From assembly GCA_032353305.1 (NCBI GenBank), contig JAUCNG010199974.1, positions 1 through 12,933 on the forward strand: DNA of 12,933 bases, written 5' to 3'. The position numbers and the translations under genes were made by a program. The DNA comes from Cephalothrix spiralis. Its lineage: Eukaryota; Nemertea; Palaeonemertea; Archinemertea; Cephalotrichidae. Below are positions 1-8,300 of this stretch, one piece after another. Below the pieces are notes generated by a model, which was not told where the DNA came from, searched no databases, and was given only the letters and a program-made list of their open reading frames with translations. Each line of letters opens with the position of its first letter. Position 1 is the stretch's first letter.

Positions 1-405
1 TTGAAAAAATAATAATAATAAAATAACAGCGTGTACCAAAGATGTATTATGTACCATTGTTATGTTGTAATAAATTTACCTGTTATGTTAATCATTAGTT
101 GATCATTTCAAGTGTTATAAGCGTGTTAGTATGGATAGTTAAGTATTTGTACTCTATTGGTTGTATTCATGTTGTTGGTATGCGAAAGAAATATTTTGAT
201 TGTCTCTTCTTTGTATTGTTGCATTGTCACAGTTTCGCTTAATACCAAATCTAGGCTTTTCAACGATATATGACACACGTATGTTCGTACAAATTTGATA
301 ATAAACTTATATAGATCAACAATTGAAGGTCTAACATAAATATGATCACTATAGCGATACACTACACGCCAATCAATTGAATTAACACCGATCGATAATC
401 ACGAA
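1..405. other. AT-rich non-coding flank, nothing recognised
   Basis: No recognisable gene is seen on either strand. There is a short AAT microsatellite near 9-28 and an AATAAA word at 69-74 that could be the poly(A) signal of a + strand gene lying to the left, but nothing else supports this. The short open frames here lack any family resemblance and run on into the satellite that follows. Confidence 0.5.
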
Positions 406-714
406 TGCCTCCATCTTGAACCGGAAGTCCGACATCTTGAACCGATACCGGAAGTTCCGACATCTTAACTCGGAAACGGAAGTGCCGACATCTTGAACCG
501 AAACCGGAAGTGCCGCCATTTTGAATCGGAACCGGAAATTCCTCCATCTTGAATCAGAAACGGAAGTGCCGACATCTTAACTCGGAACCGAAGTCCGACA
601 TCTTGAACCGAAATCGGAAATGCCTCCATCTTGAACCGGAAACGCCACCATCTTAACTAGGAACCGGAAGTGCCGCCATTTTGAATCGGAACCGGAAGTC
701 TACCATTTTCAACC
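406..714. repeat. Tandem satellite, ~12 units of 22-29 bp, YY1/ETS-like words
   Basis: About twelve diverged head-to-tail units can be aligned on the frame CCGGAAGTGCCGCCATYTTGAA followed by a short ACCGGAA-type tail. Most units are 26-29 bases; some have lost a few bases. Variants alternate between GCCGCCATTTTG, GCCGACATCTTG and CCTCCATCTTG cores. The unit joins an ETS-type word (CCGGAAGT) to a YY1-type core (CCATYTTG, the reverse of CAARATGG). The array is clearly more GC-rich than its surroundings. A 61-codon open frame on the minus strand is only a reading of this repeat. Confidence 0.85.
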
Positions 715-1451
715 AGTACATGTATAATCTATGAAACGCTTTCTCTGATAAAGGCACATAGGGAGGAAATAATTTGCATTTTACAGATAGCCTGGGATAA
801 GGACATGTTTAAATATTAAATGCATTGCATTTTTGACACAGTGGATGATTAAAGTGACCTTTATTCTATGTTATTATCATTATCTAGGTCCATGCGTTAT
901 TTAAAACCTCGCTAATGGTTTTGAACATTGAAGAAATTAGAAATTATTTATTTTCCAGAGTATCAAACATACCGGTAGGCCTACGAATACGATATACAAA
1001 TAAAATTGTATAAGTGTACACAGTAAAACGGTTAATTAGGCACATAAGCTTAAAAGCACATTAAAATAGTATTTGGCATGAATTAGCATTATAAACATTG
1101 TGAACAATTTTACACGTCTTAACAAGTGATAACTAGTATTTCTCAAACTAGTACCGGTCTGAAACTTCGGCTGAATTTCAATTAAATAGCAAAGGGCAAA
1201 TGGGCCATTTAATTCGTATGATTAGTTTTTGAACTGTTGCTCTTAATGTTCACCTGCAAATTTTGTAATGTATCTCTATTAAAAAACAGGCTCGCTCATT
1301 GTCATTAACCTCAAAATTACAGGAATTAATTAATAGCTTTTTACATTCTTGCAAACAAACAGGGTCACTTTTGGAATTATCTAAACTTTTTGAGTTATCA
1401 GGCAAAAACCACCGTTTTCGCACTTTTCCGAATTATGGAAATAATATTTCC
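715..1451. other. AT-rich non-coding stretch
   Basis: No gene or RNA is recognised. It holds a TAGGCCTA palindrome near 976-983 and an ATTTGCAT octamer at 772-779. Part of an open frame with no family resemblance starts at 1299. Confidence 0.45.
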
Positions 1452-1700
1452 CCAATGCAATTATCTTCTGATTGCGATGTAGGCGTGTCATATAGTATAA
1501 TTGATACCACCTGTGTGGTCACGTGTCCAATTTTACAGATGGTGTCAGTCCCAATACATGTTATTAAATCTCAATATGCAATTATCTAATTGCGAAGTAG
1601 GCGTGTCCTATAGTATAGTTGATCCCATTTGTATCACGTGGTAGATAAGCCATCATTGTACAGCTGGTGCAATACCTAATATGGATAGGTCATTAAATCG
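1452..1700. repeat. Imperfect tandem duplication (~120 bp x 2) with E-boxes
   Basis: Copy 1 (about 1452-1570) and copy 2 (about 1573-1699) share the order TGCAATTATC, ATTGCGAWGTAGGCGTGTC, TATAGTATARTTGAT, CACGTG and, at the end, ATTAAATC. The CACGTG E-boxes lie at 1520-1525 and 1635-1640. GGCGTGTC resembles a KLF/CACC box. The second copy ends about ten bases before a TATA box, so this is plausibly a duplicated proximal promoter element. The repeat is read directly; the regulatory role is inference. Confidence 0.7.
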
Positions 1701-1709
1701 TTATATTCA

Positions 1710-1717
1710 TATAAATA
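1710..1717 (+). promoter_or_regulatory. TATA box of the probable polymerase promoter
   Basis: TATAAATA lies about 30 bases upstream of a TCATT-type initiator context (1739-1750) and about 130 bases before a strong splice donor. Together with the E-box duplication just upstream this fits a core promoter for the + strand polymerase gene. No other gene lies between it and the polymerase coding exons. Confidence 0.45.
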
Positions 1718-1739
1718 CCGTGTAGAATCATACTTTAAT

Positions 1740-1850
1740 CATTCGATCATTGGCATCATATTGTGACAGCAGTATTTGATTCAAACAGCTTTCTGATATT
1801 TACATGTGCTTTGTGAGTGGAAATCAAGGCCTACATCACACCAACTCAAG
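1740..1850 (+). other. Probable untranslated first exon of the polymerase gene
   Basis: The stretch from the expected start site to CTCAAG ends at a near-consensus donor, AAG|GTAAGC (1850/1851). The next good acceptor tied to coding sequence is 5267-5268, which would make a 5' UTR intron of about 3.4 kb. The exon holds an upstream ATG at 1804. If spliced as proposed, that small frame closes at a TGA just past the junction after 16 codons, so it would act as a short upstream ORF. The exon is inferred from TATA, donor and acceptor alone; other upstream exons cannot be excluded. Confidence 0.35.
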
Positions 1851-1941
1851 GTAAGCAAACTATTATTACATTGTAATGTTATTCATCAATAAAGTTTACT
1901 TATAAATACATGTAGCATGCTTGTATAGGGTTGGCTACACT

Positions 1942-2435
1942 CCCCCCTCCTTCAATGCATAATATTTGAACACAATAGTACTAGCCCAGTTTTGCAACTC
2001 GTTTACGAATATTTAGATTGGGGATGTTAAAGTCCTATTTCATATAACATTATGCCAGTTCATGCTAATGCAAATTCATTTTTCTATTAAATTTTACCAA
2101 CTTAAAACTAGATTAATTTGATCTTACATGTCTTTGTTTGTTTTTCTCATTCAACATGAATCAAAAGTATTGTGAATATAAAGGCTCTGTGCTTTTAATC
2201 TATAAAGATGTTAAATGTAAAAAAGTTACTGTATATACTGTAAAGCACCAATCGTATACCCCCCCTTATGCCTTGCATAATTTTCGATTATAATATTTGA
2301 ATACAATAGTCACTAGGTCAGTTTTGCAACTCGTTTACTACAGTATATGACGATCTGTGCATGGAATATTTAGATTGGGTGTGCTAAAGCCCTATTTCAT
2401 TAATTGTCAATTCATATATAATTTTGCTATTAAAT
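1942..2435. repeat. Spaced direct repeat, two diverged copies
   Basis: Copy 1 (about 1942-2096) and copy 2 (about 2258-2434) share AATATTTGAAYACAATAGT, CAGTTTTGCAACTCGTTTAC, GAATATTTAGATTGGG and CCTATTTCAT in the same order. Copy 2 has an extra ~24 bases between the second and third block. Both begin near a C-rich run. They may be two copies of a small interspersed element or an old local duplication. Confidence 0.7.
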
Positions 2436-2934
2436 ACTGACTAAATATACATACATATGAATAGAGATGGTTGAAAAAGTCTCTCGCGGTTTTGAAAATG
2501 ACCTTGTATTTGGGCATGTACATTTTTTGTTTAAAATTCTATCAAATATTTCTTGACTATTGAAAGAGCATGTAGTATGTAATCGTATCAATATATTATT
2601 TTCGCACGAGAATTGCAATTCTAAATGCTTTAAGTATCAAAACAGCTACTTTCAAACTGATAATTCACTCTAAAAATACCTAAGCTTATGTTTTAAAGGT
2701 GCCGAAGCGGATCGTAAACAATAACATTATAGCAATAGATTTCAGATTAGTTATCAAATTCGTCGTGATAAACTATACTGACCAAAGAGTTACATGTATT
2801 TAACAGTTTTCATCATCTTCAAAGTCCTAAATGCCGAGGCAAAGCAAATAACTATAACTTTCACTTTCGACCCCATAATAGGGAATGAACCCAGTCTAAA
2901 ATTGCCCGATGTGTCTGATATAATGCGCATATAC
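2436..2934. other. AT-rich non-coding stretch
   Basis: Nothing recognisable. A 63-codon + strand open frame (2794-2985) runs into the 135-bp duplication that follows and resembles no family I know, so it is not called as a gene. Confidence 0.45.
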
Positions 2935-3206
2935 TATGAGGCTTTAATTAGAAGAGATACTAATTATTTTTACTATAGGAGTTAGGCCCACATAATTTAA
3001 ACTGTAATGTGAATCCCAGACAAAATTTTGTCATTGAAATTTAATGAACTTTAGGCCTATATTCTGATTTATGAGGCTTTAATTAGAAGAGATACTAATT
3101 ATTTTTACTATAGGAGTTAGGCCCACATAATTTAAACTGTAATGTGAATCCCAGACAAAATTTTGTCATTGAAATTTAATGAACTTTAGGCCTATATTCT
3201 GATTTA
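2935..3206. repeat. Perfect 135-bp tandem duplication
   Basis: The block at 2935-3069 is repeated at 3070-3204 with no difference that I can find. Both copies start TATGAGGCTTTAATTAGAAG and end AGGCCTATATTCTGATTT. The identity implies a recent event, or an assembly duplicate. Confidence 0.9.
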
Positions 3207-3489
3207 TAATACAAAATGAATTTTTAATTGAATTTAGAAGAATATTATTGACAGTGCTAAAATGAGCCTATTGAATCTGGGGACTTATCAACGTAAAAAT
3301 AATGTAATGTAATAGCAATTTAATAAAATTATACTTAGGCTACTATACAGAAATCACAAATAGTAGGCTAGTCGGTAATTTCTATGATTATACAATTTTA
3401 GGTCACACCCCTACCCCTTGACGAATCTTGAATTGAGTGTTGAGCTGTAGATATGCGATAAATAAGTTCTATATAAGGTTCCAGCCTAC
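3207..3489. other. AT-rich non-coding stretch
   Basis: No gene, RNA or repeat is recognised between the 135-bp duplication and the less AT-rich block that follows. Confidence 0.4.
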
Positions 3490-3910
3490 CATTTTGTAGG
3501 AAATTTAACCGCGGTGACGAAAAACTGGGTCTCAGCGCAAAAAAGGGTAACTGGGCTTCTGCGGGCGTCATTTAAGCGGTGGATCTATGGTGCTAATGCA
3601 TATCGTAGAGCGCATTTGTATGTGCTGAATTGAAACATGGATATAGAAAAAACAAACTCAGCGCTAAAAAGGGTTCCTTGGCCGGGTTGCGCCGCCGAAA
3701 TTTTTTTGGGTCCATAGTCATGTATGGTGTCAAAATGGCAGAAATGACCAAAACTTTATATATTTCAATGTTTCGATGCCATTTATAGTATATGGGACCA
3801 TTCGAAAAAATTTTTATTTTCAGTAGTAATAGCATGAAACTATGGCCGAAAATCGGGGATGAGGGGGAGGTGCCAAAATGTTAAGTAGGGGTATATTGAC
3901 CCTTCTAAAG
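3490..3910. other. Less AT-rich island of unknown origin
   Basis: About 420 bases are much richer in G and C than either flank. An internal repeat CTCAGCGCWAAAAAGGGT occurs at 3531-3549 and 3657-3674, each followed by a GGCNNGGG/GCGGGC-type run. No coding frame of note is seen; an 80-codon minus-strand frame shows no family signal. It may be an inserted short element or satellite fragment, but no termini or target duplication are recognised. Confidence 0.4.
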
Positions 3911-5268
3911 CCATCTAAGACACTCTGAAGCATGTACAATCGTCCAGAGTCCTATTTTAAGGGCCCTATACTGCTGTTATATGTCAAATTAAAGCTAATA
4001 ACAGTACAAATTCATTGAACATTGCTGTAATTTTTGGTATGTTCAGTGTGCTACATTTAATATGTGTTCATTATTAACCATGATACAAATATAAGATCTG
4101 GGTGTGTAAGAGGTATTTTAATCAGTTGTTTCAGCTATACTGATGATACTTAGCCTGACTGTCACTTGTAAGCTACTCAATGTATGTGAAACTTATGAAC
4201 TTTGACTTAGACTTTAATCAAAAGAAGACTGAATGCATTCCTTTTAGAAAACAAGTTGTAATAATAATCCTACATTGTAATGTTATTTAGAAAACAATTG
4301 AAAAATAAAGTAGTTCATTTAGGACACAGATTAACATATAGTTGATATTCAGTACAGAAGAGCTGATTTTTGTGCTAAATCTTATTCTGTTTTATCAAAC
4401 TTCATACTATAGTCACAAGAAATCAAAGTCAAGATGCTAAAACCGTATTGATGTAGGCTTTATAGATCTGTAACCTATAATTTTATGAGGTGTGATTTTG
4501 CTATATTAAATAATTCCTATAAAGTATTTTTCAAGTACCATGGCATACACTTAGTGATTTACTATTAACTCTGAGTGACTGATTATCCTATAAAACATGC
4601 ATCAGATTTATTAAACTTATCTTATATTATTAGTAGCAACTTTTTATTCGCAGCCATGTTTAACTTAGCTAAATCTATTCTAAAACATTTACTGTCCAAA
4701 ATATATTTTTGATAATTTTAAAATCAATCTTTGTACTAAATTATGTAAGCACATGAAATATATAAATTGATGATGTGATTAATTGAAAGATAATCCAGAT
4801 AAATGAACTATTAGATTTATGTTAACAAAATTCCAATACTCCTCTTGCAATTTTTGAATTCAATACTTGGCTTTATTTTTGTATTGAAAATTATGACAAC
4901 TAATGTCATAGCCTGTTTTCTTTTTGTAATATATATATATTTATGAATGCAGTATCTTTTTACTAATAGAGTTCTATTATAATGTTAATCCAAGATTACT
5001 AACAGAATATATTACACTGTGTGAGTTTATCAGAGTAAAGCATACAGTATTCTTACACTAACATATATCATACAATACATTTACTATACATATTCAGCAT
5101 AGTATATGATGGTGTATTAGATTCTTTGATCTAAATGTATCTGCAATAAACTATGAGTAACCATTCTAACTATAAATAGCAGGCAAACATTAAAGCTCCT
5201 CATTCAATTTCAAAGTTTGATAGTGTTCACATGGAGTACTATTAATTACAGTTGTTGGTTTATTACAG
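3911..5268. other. Long AT-rich non-coding stretch, probably 5' UTR intron
   Basis: No gene is seen on either strand. It contains an (AT)n run near 4930-4940 and ends in a good acceptor (TTTATTACAG, AG at 5267-5268). If the first exon at 1740-1850 is right, all of 1851-5268 is one intron. Confidence 0.4.
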
Positions 5269-5337
5269 GTGAATATAGGATTGTACAATGGAGACTGATA
5301 ATGAGGAAATAATTGCTGATGATGCCAGTTCACAAAG
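5269..5337 (+). CDS. Polymerase exon 1: acceptor, short leader, start codon
   Basis: The acceptor TTTATTACAG precedes 5269. Nineteen untranslated bases, including an in-frame TAG at 5276-5278, lead to ATG at 5288. Coding covers residues 1-16 plus two bases of codon 17, and is acidic (DNEEIIADDASSQ). The donor is AAAG|GTAATT. It closely resembles exon 2 in sequence. Confidence 0.75.
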
Positions 5338-8300
5338 GTAATTATATGATTTATATCAAACAGAATGTTACACATACTTCATCATTCAGTTATAATTAAC
5401 CAAAGTAAATGAGTGTATTGTACAAAATATTTACATCCATATTATTGTATTGCAGTACAGTGAATGGTAATGAGGAAGGGGTTGATGATGGCACAAATCA
5501 AGACAGGTAAAACATTTGAGATATAAAAGAAGCATACTAGTTGATATGCACTGGCTAATATGATGTGACTATTATTTCATACTACACTAATACATGGTTG
5601 CATTTATATCAGAGAATACATTTTCTAACAACTAATAATGGTTGCCATTGTATCTTATACTGCAGTTAGGTAATATAGCGGCCATTTTGTTTATGGTCAA
5701 GATGCATTTAATCAATGTTATATTAAAAAGTGCATCAAAGTAAGTTTGTGTTATTAAATATTACAATTGAAACTCATTAATTTTGAAAATAGCGGCCATT
5801 TTGGATTTTTAAAAAGAAGACTTTAATACAGGTTTTCTTTAAAAAGTGTATGAGACTAAATATTACATTTGAAGCTTTATGATTTTAAAAATAGCAGCCA
5901 TTTTGTTTATGACAAAGATACTTTAATACATACTATATTAAAAAGTGCATCAAAGTAAGTCTGCGGTATTAAATATTACAATTGAAACATAAGCAGCCAT
6001 TTTGGATTTTTTTAAAGAAGACTTTAATACAAGTTATATTTTAAAAGTGTATGAGACTAAATATTAGAACTAAAACGTTATGATTTTAAAAGTAATATCT
6101 TGCAACAGTGTTATTATTATATCTAATATAATTTTTTTCCATGAATATATACAAAACTTGTAAATATCATTTCGTAATGCATGTGTAGTGTAGTAATTGC
6201 AACAGTGTTATTGCATCTTATACAATGCTATTTGTTTTTCAGATTTCAATGTAAAGTTTGTAGTAAATCATTTTCTAGAAAGAATAACATGAGAGCGCAT
6301 ATGAAGGCACATAAAGATGGTGGACTAGTCAAAAAATATGGATGCGACAAGTGTAGCAAAACATTTGCAACTTCAACACTTGTCAAGAGGCACAGTGCCA
6401 TACACGTAAAAGAACCAAAGAAAAAGATCAAAGAAACTAGTATTACAAATGAGTTCCAGTGTGGCAAGTGCAGCAAAATATTTGCATCGAAAACACTTCT
6501 CAAACAACATAGCACAATCCATAACAGAGAACCAAAGAAAAAACCCAAGGATGGGATTACAAAAGAATTTGAGTGTGGACAGTGCAACAAAAAATTTACA
6601 ACAGCAACACATCTTAAAAGACATGGTGCAACGCACGAGAATGAGAAATTTCCCTGTTCTGTATGTCACAGAGTTTTTCACCAAAAAGCAAAATTAGATA
6701 TCCATACTGAAAGAGTCCATGGAGAGAAACAATTTGTTTGTGACCATGTCGGATGTGACAAATGGTTTACAAGGCGTAACAATCTGTTGCAGCACGTAAA
6801 CAAAATGCATAGAAAAAGACCAGACGCAGAAAGAAATTTTAAAAAAAAGGATTTTACCATGCGTATGACAGGGACCAAATACATTGAGAAATTTGAAATG
6901 ACTGGGGATACCTATGAGGTGAAATTTGGCAGGCAAAAAGACCTTAAAGACGCCAATGCAATGTTTGAATATTTACACGATAGTATAGACATTATACTCA
7001 ATAATGCGTTAAAGAACGCTGGTAATCATGATTATTGTCAGGTGACAATGGAATCGCAAAGAATCGACTATGCCATCAATTTAGCGTTTATGAAACGTTA
7101 TTTGTTAGACAGTGACCTTGTACTCTTTGAGCTGCAAAGGATACTACAGTCTAACCAGCATTTTTCGCTTGAAGAACCATTCAACTTGACAATAACGCAT
7201 GTGAAAATGCCCAGCGGCTCAAATTACTACAAAATCAAAAATCTGGACGTACTCACATTCCTAGAAAAAAAGAAATGCATTATACAGATCAAGAATACCG
7301 ACAACATGTGCCTTGCGCGGTGTATAATCACTGTTAAGGCAAAATATGACTTACATTGCAAGTACCACAGCATACGACAGGGGCGCAAGATTCAAGGCCA
7401 ACTAGCCAGGGAATTACACGAAGATGCTGGTGTCGCAATGGACAAAGCCTGCGGTACAGCTGAGGTTCAAAAATTCCAAGACTACCTTGAAGATTACCAA
7501 ATTATCGTAGTAAAGCGTCACAATGGTACGCAGATTCTGTATGCTGGGGACAATAAAGAAAAAAAGATTCATCTATATCTCGCTGATAACCATTACAGCA
7601 TTATAACAAGCATGCCAGGTAAATATTACAACACAGAGAAAAATAAGTCCTTTTTCCGATGATAATTTTGCAAAGTAATACACAATTAAAGTAAACATAT
7701 AGCGCATCATAACTAATAAACACTTTTGATATGTAAGTCTTTTACTGAAAACATCTTCTTGTTATTTCCAGCATTCTTGGGACGAGATAAATTTTGCTAT
7801 GATTGTAAAAAAGCTTATTCCAACTCACACAGGCACAAGTGCCTGAACATATGTGGCTCATGCAGGAAAGGAACCAAGTGTGACCTTGAAGAGTGGATCA
7901 AATGTACCGACTGCTTGCTCCTCTTCAAATCACAAAGCTGCTATGATAAACATAAGGTGAAAGTGCGGAACAACAAGTCTACATGTGAAAAGTTTTTCAG
8001 ATGCAAATTGTGTGGTCAATTTATTGAGGCTGCAAGAATTACCAAAAAAAAACCCCATGTCTGTGGCAACAACAAAAGTTGCTACACCTGCCACAAATTT
8101 GTTCCAGAAGGGCACCTCTGCTATGTACAAAAAGCTTGGCCAAAGAAACCCAAGAAAAAGAAAACAACTTCATCAGACATCGATCATCTATTGGAGGATG
8201 TGTTAGGAGATGGTGATACAAGTGACGATGTTGTCATGATGGATGAAGCAGATGTTGATATGGTAGGTGAATCAGATGATGATGCCATGGAAGTAGATGA

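Noticed and set aside
126-547. Minus-strand open frames of 78 and 61 codons
   Set aside because: No family resemblance; the second is a reading of the satellite repeat.
1299-1589. 96-codon + strand open frame
   Set aside because: It runs into the duplicated E-box block, has no recognisable domain and lacks splice context or a plausible product.
2794-2985. 63-codon + strand open frame
   Set aside because: Its end lies in the 135-bp tandem duplication and no family is recognised.
3593-3835. 80-codon minus-strand open frame
   Set aside because: Lies in the less AT-rich island, low support, no domain.
6181-6242. ATG at 6181 as the start of the zinc-finger polymerase frame
   Set aside because: The stretch reads as a hydrophobic leader only because it covers an intron end and its T-rich acceptor tract. 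Exons 1 and 2 join at 6243 in perfect frame and provide a better start.
6246-6936. Several minus-strand frames of 68-114 codons opposite the zinc fingers
   Set aside because: They are shadows of the finger exon; Cys/His-rich codons read backwards give Leu/Phe-rich nonsense.
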